The translations under genes were made by a program, and so were the position numbers. Below, in pieces: positions 25,188 to 38,854 of a stretch of DNA of 64,000 bases. Location of the stretch: NCBI GenBank assembly GCA_014529385.2, contig CM043962.1, positions 35,369,598 through 35,433,597 on the forward strand, written 5' to 3'. A model generated the notes under the pieces. The model searched no databases, was not told the origin of the DNA, and saw only the letters and a list, made by a program, of their open reading frames with translations. Origin of the DNA: Adiantum capillus-veneris (Eukaryota > Streptophyta > Polypodiopsida > Polypodiales > Pteridaceae). Numbering within the stretch: position 1 is the first letter of the stretch; each line of letters begins with the position of its first letter.

Positions 25188-25412
25188 TGTTACTATATAC
25201 ATGTGGTAGTGATGTGTGTGAACACACTTAGGACCTCCGAGGCATTTTTCCCTCTTTAGGAGGTTTTTTTCCACGTGTATCGTATATACGCCCATCACTC
25301 TAGGGCTATCTATCTTTCCATTGCACACTAAGTAATACACTCTCTATTGTGTACCTTGAGCTTCCTTCGTCTTCTGCTGTGTGTGTTTTCCTACAACCCT
25401 TATTCCAACAGC
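25188..25412 (+). repeat. 3' LTR of copia element 2
   Basis: Starts TGTTACT and ends CCAACA, 225 bp, preceded by the purine tract AAGGGGGATT. It matches the reverse complement of the element 1 LTRs with about 10% divergence by eye. Confidence 0.93.
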
Positions 25413-27086
25413 TCTTACTGACCAAGACATCAATGCATACATTACTTTCAAGTCGTGAAGTTTGTGCCATCAAACTTCTTGATATAATACTCTTCTTTCT
25501 CAGTAGGACCAACCATAATTGACAGGAGCAAATACAAGAGAGTGAGATCATAATTTTAAGGAAAAATTTCTGCCAAAATTTTGACACTCCTCTATTTAAA
25601 GATCAAAATCTCAACCAAAACTCAACATAAAATCAATATATAAATTAAAAAAGAGTGCTGACAGGACATCAAATGGTATATACTGCTCAAAAACACTGTA
25701 AAAAATTGCCAACTCGACGTCAAAGCACCTATATTCTTCAGTACATATCCTATGTTAAAGCCACGAGTAGGGATCACAAGCAACCTAATCTAGCTTGCAC
25801 TCTGTAATCTAGTCCTCAATGTTCGGCTTCACAAAATATCATGCAATAACCCTCACAAAAGACTATGCACACACGACTAGCTCTTCTAGATCGAGTCTCA
25901 AAAACGGCTGAAATTGCCAAAACAAATCAAAATTAGCTCCATAATGGTACACAATGGTAGTATCCACAACAGTATACAATGACTCCCCAACGATGTACGA
26001 TGACAGTTTCCACAACACAACATATATGGGTTGTAACAAACACTGCTACATGTAGGGTACAAGCTCAAACATGCACCAATAAATGTGCAAACAAAAAATC
26101 ACAGACTCAGCTCCCTACAAGAAGTAAACGCTCTCAACAAAGCTCACAACACAAAATTCGTGCCAACATATGCATAATCCATACGCTTAAACTCCTGTTG
26201 GAACCAAAATACCTAAAATTCCTAAAGATTTTGCATGTCAAAAGAACCTGTAATTGTCCTTTTGCATGTAAATATGTATTTGAGAGTTGTCTCTAAGAAC
26301 GGCTATGCATTGGCAATACCATAGAGAATATATATCACGGCCAAACACGCATATGGCAATCCAAATATGCTCTCAAAAACGCATAAAATTGTTAGTGGCA
26401 ATCTGTAACCTGCCTTCCACTATCAAAAAATTGTTCTCTTGTCTCACTCTCTACAATGCCAAAGAGAATCTGAACTCGATATCGCCAAAGTCGATGTAGA
26501 TGCCGATGCTGGATGTCACTCCTTCATGAAAGAGATACCTCACCCTAACACATCGATGCCGTAAGAGAAGCCTCTCGAAGTCGATGTCAACTTCCACCAA
26601 TGAGCGAAAGTGCCTCGCCGATGCAAGAAGATGCCTGAGTCGCCGAAGCTGAAAATTGGAGAGTGTGTGTATCCGATGTCAAGGAGAGACCTCGTCGACG
26701 TTGAAGGAAATCGCTGCCGTGTGTATGTATATCGAAAACACACCTCTTGGATGGCTGAAAACACTGCCTTGCCGTCTCTCTCGCGGAGTGTGTGTGTGTG
26801 TGCGCGCGCACAACCCTTGCCAAGCTCTTGTCTTCTCCTGTTGCGCTGCAGAGCTCCAAATATGACTACGCCACCCTTTAAGCATGACATGGGCTTATCC
26901 CCAAATAAGCCTAGATATCAAGCGGTCAGCAAATTCCAGACAAAAGAAAAAGTTTTGCCAGAGCACATGCATTGGGACTGAAAGACTGGACCACTTGTGC
27001 TCTAATATCACTTGTGAGACGGTGTGCCTCGTTCTAGTGCACGTGCGGAGAAGGGAAAGAAGCAGGATGACATTGAGATGAGGTGG
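25413..27086. other. Gene-free stretch
   Basis: No recognisable gene. A short GT/GC microsatellite lies at about 26790-26811. At 26999-27012 the sequence gctctaatatcact, read on the minus strand, looks like a decayed iMet primer site, and TGTGAGACGG follows at 27013 as an LTR start might. This is only a weak hint of an old minus-strand LTR element. Confidence 0.45.
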
Positions 27087-27183
27087 GAAATCTCCCTCAC
27101 CCCCATTGTTTGGGGCCGGGATAGGTGAGGGGAAGGCCGGGCCTGTTCCGTGTCTCGGAACAGTGGGGGTGAGGGAGATTCCC
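27087..27183. repeat. Inverted repeat, 26-bp arms
   Basis: The left arm ggaaatctccctcacccccat (27087 onward) and the right arm (ending gggtgagggagattccc at 27183) are near-perfect reverse complements, about 26 bp each, around a G+C-rich loop of about 45 bp. The loop itself contains a second short palindrome (ttccgtgtctcggaa). The hairpin could be the terminal part of a small foldback element. Confidence 0.75.
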
Positions 27184-30100
27184 ATCCGTCATGCCCAATC
27201 GTAAGGCTACACGTGTCCATGATGGTTTATTTGTCCTTTGTATTTGATACAATGGGTTATTGTCATGCCATATTTACAGTGGGCTAATTTGTGCTTAGTA
27301 TTTATAGTGGGTTATTTGATACAATGTGTGGTTGCTTAGAACCATGTAGGTGTTGTAATATTTTCCTAATCTTGCATTTGATTGGCTAGAATGTTGTTTG
27401 TGTGATATGATTGGTTGGAATTTTTTCTATGTGAATTCCATTGGTGCAATTATGTTGACTGCATTGTTCTCGTCTTGTTCACTGTAAGAATGTTAATGTA
27501 ATGGATGGTTGAGATTGCTTGGTGTGTCGGAATACATAGGCCCAAGGCATGACGGCTGGAGCTCAGTGAGGATAAGAATGCCTCACTGCTTCTTACTCAG
27601 TCGTGTATCAATGAATAATGTTAGATGGGTTAGTAATGGATATGGATGTCTGGCCAATTGGTCTAAACTCAACACACATTAAAAACATCATAACATAATA
27701 CATAACAATTTGATATGCTATATATTTCAAGGGAGTTGGAGGAAATTCATTTGTACGATCATACTTCAATGAATGAGAAAGGGACGGATCACTGAAAATT
27801 GTTTCTATGCATGTATTGAAAATTGTTAATCTTTACAGAGTGTAATCAATGTTATGATTTGTTGAAAACACAATGGCGATAATGTGATTGACTATACGCT
27901 CCCCTCTGAAGCCATCTTGTATCGCTTACAGAGTTGTGTGTTTGGCCCATGCAGCTTGGAATCAAGCCATTGCGCCTTATGTATTGAGCTTACATGTGAA
28001 GAAACAACTAAGCATTAAAATGTCAACGAAAGTGAAGAAAAGTTCTCTTTGTAAGGATTTTAAGCGATCACCGATGTATATTGAAATGGTTGAACAAAAG
28101 TTATGGATGAAAAAGCTTGGAACGTGATGTAACATTGGCGACTAGATGGAAAGTTCTCGAGAAATTTATTTGATCATCTTCCGAACAATAGTTTTCTATA
28201 AAGTATGTCAAAGATGTCAACAAAGGTAAATCATGCAACACATGGTTTGATAAAGAGTGTCAAGATGTTCAAAAGTCCTTGATAAAGCTAGATGCAACTA
28301 AGAACAAAGATAATTATCTAGCGTCATTTGTATGTATTCAAGGGTCAAGGCACTAATGGGAAGTTGATTGGCAATTTTTTCTGGTTCAAAAGAAGGCACG
28401 TGCATGTGAAAGATTTTACGAATCTAAAGAGCAAGTGGATTGAAAGTTTTCGTAACTTCAATTTTATAGATACGTACACGTATTGTAGGATATATGAGCA
28501 AACCAAATGCCAAAAAGATGCCATGTTATAGTTCACTTGCATGTATCTCATCTTTTCTTAAAAATATTGGATAAAGTTGATCACTTACAAAGCGGAAGAT
28601 CTTCTAAGTATCAATCGCATATGATAAATGGATGGAAAAGACCACATCATTGTATGTGTGATATATTTAAACTTGCACTTCAACATGTTATGCCTTGCAT
28701 GATTGAATTACATAAAAGATGGGATGTAAAGAATCTAAATAACAATTGAACTTGTCCAAGTTAAGATTTAAACACCATATATGCTCATAGTACTTGAATC
28801 TGGATTTCTTTCAATTGAGGTTACGATACAGAAAGGATTTTTGAGTACATGATAAAGATGCAAACCCCTCACATCGACTTTCTACAATTGCATGATGAAA
28901 AGCAAGCAAAAAAGTCATTGTATATACTCATAGTACTTGAATCTGGATTTCTTTCAATTGAGGTTACGATACAAAAAGGATTGTCGAGTTCATGATAAAG
29001 ATGCAAACCCCTCACATCGACTTTCTACAATTGCATGATGAAAAGCAAGCAAAAAAGTGCAAAAGATACATAAAAGCAAGACCATGGTTATGGAAGGATG
29101 CAAGACACAAAGAAGAGATTTGGAAGATGGAATGCATTAACTTCTTCTAGAGAGTATCCATCAGGTGTATATTTTCAAAAGCCACCACAAACAAGTATCT
29201 GATGATTTTTTCTCATCAACTTACACTCCTTCAAAGTTAAGACTCCATCTCTTGGCAACTACAATAGGAGAAATAGATGGAAGAGAAACTACAAGAACAA
29301 TAAGTATCTCCTCTCTTACCTTTTGTAGGAGGAGGTAGGAGTACCAACTTCCTTGAGGAAGTAATAGGAAGGACAAGCAAGGAATTTGAATTGCTTTCCA
29401 AGATGAACAGCACGAGGTTGATTGTATATTCTTTTCTTACTCAATATAAGATCTCCACTCACGATTGTGAATTTAAAAAAAAAGGGTTACCATAGATTAC
29501 CATGGTTATCTTCACATTTTTGCCTGCATCAATGGTGGGCTACATAAGTAACCAAAGAAAATCCACCTAGACCGTGGCTAGCATGTAGGATGTCCGTCAT
29601 GAATCGATTCTTGTCGACAGAAGAAAGAGCCGATTGGGAGAAGTAAAGTCATCTAAAGCGGTGAAAAGAAAAGATCCATTGATGACTTGAACAAAAGAAG
29701 AATTCTATTGCTCGTATGAAAAAGTATATCCAATCAATATTAAAAATGATAAAATTTCAAATATATGTTTGAACTCTCTTCTTTTCTAAAGCTTCTTTTA
29801 GAATATCAAAAAGCACTATCTCTTCTCTCCATCATGCAAAACTATTCAAGCCCACCAAGACGTTAAAGTTTTTATAACACACCGTTCAAAAATCCTATTT
29901 GCAATCCGAAGCAAAATTGCAAGATTGTTTGAAACAAGGTGAAGATTCGCGTTAGCATTCTAAAACCCTAACAAGAAAAGTAGGTCAAATCGCGTAAAGC
30001 TATGAAATGAAATAAAGGGATCCATTGAAAGAGACAAAATAAAAGAAGATTTCAATGTCTCACATGCAAAAGCGCGTCATTTATGTTGTGTTTTAATATA

Positions 30101-30318
30101 AAATTGTATTTTCTATTACACACATAACCACAAATGCCTTAAATGTTTCAAAGGGCCTCACTTAAACAACAAGGTGAAAGGCACACAATGGTATTTTAAA
30201 ATGAAATAAGATTATGGATATGTAATGGTTCTTATAGTATAGAACTAATACTTCTTAGGGGCCAGTTCAGCTAGCAATTGCTTCACAAAATGTACATGGA
30301 TATAAATGCCAGTTTTTC
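27184..30318. other. Gene-free stretch downstream of LACS
   Basis: About 3.1 kb of AT-rich sequence with no supported gene. A broken plus-strand stretch near 28220-28330 (reading TWFDKECQDVQKSLIKLD) resembles the linker between endonuclease and RT in LINE ORF2, but the similarity is weak. A 143-bp tandem duplication is listed separately. The far right end includes the 3' untranslated region of the LACS gene. Confidence 0.45.
28784..29058. repeat. Tandem duplication, 143-bp unit
   Basis: The block starting ctcatagtacttgaatctgg at 28784 repeats at 28927 and ends aaaagcaagcaaaaaagt in both copies. Only about five positions differ, making it the youngest of the four similar duplications in the window. 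Confidence 0.95.
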
Positions 30319-33017
<2,699 letters not shown>

Positions 33018-33850
33018 GTGGCAGCTGTACGGACGCCTTGGATTCTGTGTCACAAATTGCGGAAGTTTCTTTTGGGGGACTGGGACTTTAAATATGTTGG
33101 GGGCCCTTTCTGGCATTTTAGTGTGCAGAAGCAAAGGCGGAGCTCCCTGGCTGTTGTACCTTTGTTTGAGCAATATAAAAGAAATACCGAACGGGCTGCC
33201 AGGGTTTGGGGCCACGGTTTGGGCCCAGTTCTCCTGGGGGTGGAACTTCGCCACTCTATGTCTACCATCCAAGAGCTCATGGACCATGCTGCAGTTGGCT
33301 ACAAATTAATGAAAGGCAGACTCAAATTTACAGCTGAGGCAACTACACAGAAACCTCAATCACAATGCACAAATTCTTAAGATTTTCATGACACTTCGAC
33401 TCCACCTGCACAACCTCGCTTGACAACCCGCCAACAAGATACTCTTCAACAAGAAGGCACGTGCTTTGAATGCTTCAAGACAAGACACAATTCTTATGTC
33501 TGTCCCACAATGGTGATAAACCTCCAAAGAAACCTCCCTCCAAGAATGCGAGAACCACACTGGGACTTTGTTCCAGATATTTATGCAATTTCTCTACCTC
33601 CCAAGGAATTATGCAAAGCCTATGGAAAGATTCGAGGCCACAAAGCAATTAACTTCTTTGATCTATGAGCCATCAAAAAATTCATTCACCTAGGGTTCCT
33701 CAAGGATATGGACTTTGCTTATGACCAGTTTGTTGGAGGCATTGAGGCAGAGCTGGCTATAGGAGAAACAAGCGTAGTTGTCCCACTTATTGGTGCCCTA
33801 CTGTAGCTGGGCTACAGTGTCACTTTGCATGGAAAGACAGTTACAGTGGT
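33018..33850 (+). pseudogene. Ty3/gypsy gag-protease remnant
   Basis: Open segments 33018-33380 and 33420-33668 in broken frames. The second carries a complete CCHC zinc knuckle (CFECFKTRHNSYVC at about 33459-33500) and then KELCKAYGKIRGHKAINFFDL, which matches the gag-protease junction of the chromovirus at 51460-51510 (SELCRAWGKIRDQTVLIFFD). After a TAG at the protease site the same frame goes on with KKFIHLGFL and ends near 33850. The catalytic D remains but the following residues are lost. A distant relative of the 48.2-56.8 kb family; no LTRs were found. Confidence 0.75.
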
Positions 33851-34435
33851 TGTGGGTTCACAGTGGGTGGACTTGACACATGGCAGGAGTGGCAGTCTAG
33901 AGGACACCGTGGCCAGTTCTTCCCCGCCATGTTTGGAGATAGGCGCAGCTGGACTGTCAGGGATATTTGAGTTATCCGTTGGCTGCCCTTTTTGTACATA
34001 TGCTCATATTTGCTTTCATCTTGGTATGCTGTTCTAGATTGTTTTATGAGTCTTGAGTCCAACGTCGTGTGTTCGTTCTAGCACCACACATCTACACTCT
34101 CCTTGTACCCGTGAGTCCTGGACTTGGAACTGAGTGTGCTGCCAGCCAGAGTCTATGTTGATCAAATGAGTTCGAGTCCATGTTGTTCAGAGTCTACTGT
34201 TGAGTCACTTGAGTTTGCTCTGTTGTTCCATTGTTTACAGTGTTTTCATTCTGTTGGACCTCACGCACATAGCATTGAGGAGCACCCACAATAGAGAGCA
34301 CGACACACTATTCCTACTACAAGTGCTCTCATTTTTGGCACCCCTGATGGGACCTCAACTAAAAGCTTGCAACCTTAAGATACTTGGTACATGGTCCTGG
34401 TCGAGGGTCTAACTGGTTAATTAGTTGGCCTCTTC
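33851..34435. other. Gene-free stretch
   Basis: No supported ORF; likely continuation of decayed transposon sequence. Confidence 0.4.
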
Positions 34436-34640
34436 ATGATTTGTACACCCTCGCCCTCGTCCAACTTGGTCTCGCTGGTCCTCCCCACCTGGTTTTGGTC
34501 TAGTCTCTAGCCTTTGGTTTGTACACCCTCGCCCTCGTCCAGCTTGTTCTAGCTGGTCCTTGCCTTTGTCTAGCTGGTCTAACTGTTTCAGCTGGTCTAC
34601 TCGCCCTGGTCTAGTCAGCAAGTCTAACTGATCGAGTACA
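34436..34640. repeat. Degenerate repeat, ctggtctag / ccctcgccctcg units
   Basis: The string tgtacaccctcgccctcgtc occurs at about 34441 and again at about 34519, with intervening and following copies of short units of the form agctggtctag. The repeat continues weakly to about 34700. Confidence 0.65.
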
Positions 34641-35106
34641 GCCGGCCTTCATCTTCCCTAGACTCGCCTGGTCTAGTGTGTGTCGAGTTCAGCTGGTCAG
34701 GTCGAGTCTTGCCCAATGGAATGAGTTCATGGGTCTTCCTGCCTAAGAGGTTGGGCAGGTTTGTTGCTACTGCATGACACATACAAGGCAGTCTAAAGAT
34801 AAAAAAAGCCCACTACCGAGCCCTTTGAAGTACTACCACAAAAAGCGCCAACCTTTCGTGCCAAGTAGAAGTCCACCAGCCTCGCTACCCCTATACCCTC
34901 CCAAGCATCTACCTCCACTCCCTCAACCAATTCTCACCTCCCAGTCACTTTCCCCAATACACTTTCCACCAACTATGTTACAATAGGCTCTAGAGCAACA
35001 GGCTCCTGAGAAGGCAGCCATGGAGGAGCTGATAAGTGTTCTAAGGTGAGCATCATTTTCGACATTCAAAAGACTCTCCACCAAAAATGCAAACGACCAC
35101 GCTAGG

Positions 35107-36623
35107 TGTAACTAAGTCAGACTTTGTAAATAATTAATTTATTTACGAGAAAAGAATTATCTAATTAGTTGTGTGCACACCAGAATAGACCTAGCAGTTC
35201 TATAGCCTCAGGTGAGCCTAAATGCGGGCCACAACACCTCAAAGGGACCTTAGCAGAAATTACCCTGAAGCCCTAGTGATTGGGAAATCGGGTCTTCAAA
35301 AAGGGGTAAGCAGTAGCCTCAGATTTTAGGCTCAGGAAAAATACGTGCGTCAGTACAAGCACATGAATGAGATGGGATCCTTAGAACAGTGACCCTAAGG
35401 CTAATAAAGCTAATAAAGCCTTAGGGTAAGTTTCGTTAAATTAAATTTAACGGTCCGTGCTCGGGCGGGCGGCCGGACAAGTGTGAACAGGTAAAGGCGG
35501 TGCAGTGCCCGTGCGGCATTGCGCCAGCAAACCTTTGGTGTTCTCATAAAAGAATCATTGGTAGCAGTTGTTAGTTAGTTGCACATTTTTTTAATTAATG
35601 AGCTAGAAGTTTTTAAAGTCAAAAGTTGAATGGTTTTTAAGTTTTTAAAGTGTGCCAAGTGGCACACTTACCAATGCAAACTAACTCTCTCTCACTCTCA
35701 CTCTCACCCTCTCTCTCTTCCTAGCGCCCCCTCTCCCTGATGGCTATTTAGGAGCCCCCCCTCCCCCATTTTCAGGGCTGGCAGTGCACCTACCCCCCCT
35801 AATGTGAGCGTGCTCTACGTAGTGGAGCCCTCCATTGAAGCTTGAGAGCAGCCCCTTGCGACATATGTGGTAGCCTTGTGCTCCCATTGTCAAGAACAAG
35901 GGATTTCACAGTCATAGACACCTTCTGGTGAACTTTCATCGCGAGAAGCTGCCGTAGACGCTCTCTTAGCAGAGTGCGGCTGCTGTAATTCTCTGTTTTC
36001 AGCCCCTAATCACCTCGATTAGGGCTGTTTTCAGCAGATCAGCCATAGAAATTCTCTTCTCTCTCCTTATCCTAAGTCTACATCAAGTTTGGCGCGATTC
36101 CATCGCGAAGAAGACCTCTGTTTCGGCATAGGGGTGTGCACAGGTAAGAATTTCAGGTTATGTGCAGAAAATTATAGCAAGCATATGCGTGTGCATTTTG
36201 CTTGTTTCTCTTTTGTGTTCGATGCATGAATGAATGAGCATGAAGGCAACACATAACGGAAGATGGACTCTCCTCTGTGAGAGCTTCCGATGAGCTGTTT
36301 CGGAAGATACTCTCTCTTTTCGAGAGCTTCCAACCAGTCTCGCAGAAGAGGGGAAATTCCCTAAGCAGTAAGAAAGTGGAAACACTTTCTCAGTCAGTAG
36401 TCAGAACAGAACAGAACAGAAGAAAGAATAGAGGACGGGCGTATGCCTCGTTCCTGTGCTTGTAAAGATTCTCCCTTAGTAATAAAGATATTCTCTTTAT
36501 GGGGGGGGGACCAGCCCATCTTTTGGTCCCCAATGAAGTGTCAAGTTTTCTCGCTCCCTCTAATTCTCTTGAGTATTTGAAGTGCAATTAAACGTCAGTT
36601 TACGCTTCCGTATTTTTGTGACA
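35107..36623 (+). repeat. 5' LTR of the 35.1-kb element
   Basis: Starts TGTAACT and ends GTGACA. Contains a TATA-like ggctatttaggag (about 35742-35754) shared in form with the chromovirus LTR, CT repeats just upstream, and AATAAA-type signals (aataaagatattc, about 36481). Has a 31-bp G+C-rich imperfect palindrome at 35453-35483 that is absent from the other LTR. Confidence 0.95.
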
Positions 36624-36689
36624 GTGGTATCAGAGCAAGGTCCTCTCTCTCTTCCTGAAGGGATTGACGACTCTTGGCAGACTGCAGAA

Positions 36690-37184
36690 ATGGGAGGACG
36701 CGAGATAGAGTTCTCTCTCCTTCAACAGCAGGTGGAAGAGTTGCAGAAAGCTCTCTCCCATCCAGAAGTCCAAAAGATTCTCCATACTCTTGAAAAAGGG
36801 AAGGAGAAAATGCCGATGGGGTCGGGAGAAATCCCGCAGAACCCAAAGGCGCCACAACCAAGAAAAGATCCTTTGATTGGAACTTCCCGCATGCACGAGA
36901 GGCAGAAGAAATCTCCAGAACGTCATGTGCGGTTTAATCCAAAAGTTCAAGAGCAGGATCCCCCTGATTCCCCTCAGTTCTCTTTCATGAAGGATCTGGA
37001 AGACATAGTTTCTCTGGAAGACATGTTTCTCGACGATCCGTCGCAGCAAGAAGTACATTCAAGGGAAAGGACTCCTGTCCACAAGGAGTCTAAGCATAGA
37101 AAGGAGCACCATAAGAAGAAACACCATAGGCAGAAAACATTCAAGTCGAAGAGACTGAGGAAATTCTTCAACCTGAACAGATAA
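36690..37184 (+). CDS. Small gag-like ORF, 164 codons
   Basis: Start chosen at ATG 36690 (MGGREIEFSLLQQQVEELQK), the first methionine downstream of the primer site; the frame is open further upstream into the LTR. The N-terminal 30 residues form a likely amphipathic or coiled-coil helix. The middle is Pro/Lys-rich and the end is strongly basic (KHRKEHHKKKHHRQK). No CCHC zinc knuckle is present. By position it corresponds to the start of gag in the parent element, then to unknown spacer. The reading frame is intact even though the element is non-autonomous, which may mean it has a use for transposition, or simply that the insertion is young. It is followed out of frame by a chromodomain segment. 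Confidence 0.6.
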   Translation: MGGREIEFSLLQQQVEELQKALSHPEVQKILHTLEKGKEKMPMGSGEIPQNPKAPQPRKDPLIGTSRMHERQKKSPERHVRFNPKVQEQDPPDSPQFSFMKDLEDIVSLEDMFLDDPSQQEVHSRERTPVHKESKHRKEHHKKKHHRQKTFKSKRLRKFFNLNR

Positions 37185-37357
37185 TACACCACTCGGAGAG
37201 ACAACTCAAGTCGGGGAGTCTACATCAAAAGTATTTAGTCAAGTTCAAGAATTACACTCCTTTAGATGCAAAGTGGATGACTGAGTCCGATCTTAAGGAC
37301 TACCCTGACATCTTGCACAGTTATGTTGACGCTCTACAATTGAGGTCAACTGTTTAG
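37139..37357 (+). pseudogene. Pol C-terminal chromodomain fragment
   Basis: A 72-codon segment in the +2 frame relative to the gag-like ORF, overlapping its end by 46 bp and ending at TAG 37355-37357. It reads VEETEEILQPEQII, then KYLVKFKNYTPLDAKW and ESDLKDYPDIL. This is the integrase C-terminal and chromodomain end of gypsy chromoviruses and parallels the chromovirus at 54590-54790 (EILVPEQIL, RYLVKFRNYPPMDAKW). It has no start codon of its own, so it could be expressed only by frameshifting. In chromoviruses the chromodomain directs integration to marked chromatin. Confidence 0.85.
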
Positions 37358-37369
37358 AACCAAGAGGGA

Positions 37370-38854
37370 TGTAACTAAGTCAGACTTTGTAAATAATTAA
37401 TTTATTTACGAGAAAAGAATTATCTAATTAGTTGTGTGCACACCAGAATAGACCTAGCAGTTCTAAGGCCTCAGGTGAGCCTAAGTGCAGGCCACAACAC
37501 CTCAGAGAGACCTTAGCAGAAATTACCCTGAAGCCCTAGTGATTGGGAAATCGGGTCTTCAGAAAGGGGTAAGCAGTAGTCTCAGATTTTAGGCTCAGGA
37601 AAAATACGCGCGTCAGTACAAGCACATGAATGAGATGGGGTCTTTAGAACAGTGACTCTAAGGCTAATAAAGCTAATAAAGCCTTAGGGTAAGTTTCGTT
37701 AAATTAAATTTAACGTGAACAGGTAAAGGCGGTGCAGTGCCCGTGCGGCATTGCGCCGGCAGACCTTTGGTGTTCTCATAAAAGAATCATTGGTAGCAGT
37801 TGTTAGTTAGTTGCACATTTTTTTAATTAATGAGCTAGAAGTTTTTAAAGTCAAAAGTTGAATGGTTTTTAAGTTTTTAAAGTAAGTGTGCCAAGTGGCA
37901 CACTTACCAATGCAAACTAACTCTCTCTCACTCTCACTCTCACCCTCTCTCTCTTCCTAGCGCCCCCTCTCCCTGATGGCTATTTAGGAGCCCCCCCTCC
38001 CCCATTTTCAGGGCTGGCAGTGCACCTACCCCCCCTAATGTGAGCGTGCTCTACGCAGTGGAGCCCTCCATTGAAGCTTGAGAGCAGCCCCTTGCGACAT
38101 ATGTGGTAGCCTTGTGCTCCCATTGTCAAGAACAAGGGATCTCACAGTCATAGACACCTTCTGGTGAAGTTTCATCGCGAGAAGCTGCCGTAGACGCTCT
38201 CTTAGCAGAGTGCGGTTGCTGTAATTCTCTGTTTTCAGCCCCTAATCACCTCGATTAGGGCTGTTTTCAGCAGATCAGCCATAGAAATTCTCTTCTCTCT
38301 CCTTATCCTAAGTCTACATCAAGTTTGGCGCGATTCCATCGCGAAGAAGACCTCTGTTTCGGCATAGGGGTGTGCACAGGTAAGAATTTCAGGTTATGTG
38401 CAGAAAATTACAGCAAGCATATGCGTGTGCATTTTGCTTGTTTCTCTTTTGTGTTCGATGCATGAATGAATGAGCATGAAGGCAACACATAACGGAAGAT
38501 GGACTCTCCTCTGTGAGAGGTTCCGATGAGCTGTTTAGGAAGATAGACTCTCTTTTCGAGAGCTTCCAACCAGTCTCGCAGAAGAGGGAAAATTCCCTAA
38601 GCAGTAAGAAAGTGGAAACACTTTCTCAGTCAGTAGTCAGAACAGAACAGAAGAAAGAATAGAGGACAGACGTATACCCCGTTCCTGTGCTTGTAAAGAT
38701 TCTCCCTTAGTAATAAAGATATTCTCTTTATGGGGGGGGGACCAGCCCATCTTCTGGTCCCCAATGAAGTGTCAAGTTTTCTCGCTCCCTCTAATTCTCT
38801 TGAGTATTTGAAGTGCAATTAAACGTCAGTTTACGCTTCCGTATTTTTGTGACA
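37370..38854 (+). repeat. 3' LTR of the 35.1-kb element
   Basis: 1,485 bp, same termini as the left copy. Lacks the 31-bp palindromic block, carries a 4-bp insertion (aagt) near 37883 and lacks one 5-bp repeat near 38645. Confidence 0.95.

Larger units (their letters stand above)
21652..25412 (+). mobile_element. Copia element 2, 5'-truncated, same family as element 1
   Basis: Homology to element 1 begins abruptly in gag just before the zinc knuckle (about 21652) and runs to a 225-bp 3' LTR at 25188-25412. The 5' LTR, primer site and most of gag are absent. Orientation is opposite to element 1, so the two copies form an inverted pair about 0.3 kb apart. Because LTR elements do not normally insert with 5' truncation, a deletion or recombination after insertion is the likely cause. 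The copy is more decayed than element 1, although its protease triplet (D-S-G) and zinc knuckle are intact. Confidence 0.93.

Noticed and set aside
26540-27185. Overlapping ORFs of about 90-120 codons on both strands as an exon
   Set aside because: The frames differ between strands without any family similarity, and part of them is a GT/GC repeat.
28220-28750. LINE ORF2 fragment (TWFDKECQDVQKSL)
   Set aside because: Only a short stretch resembles the LINE linker and no RT motif follows, so it was kept as a hint and not listed as a gene.
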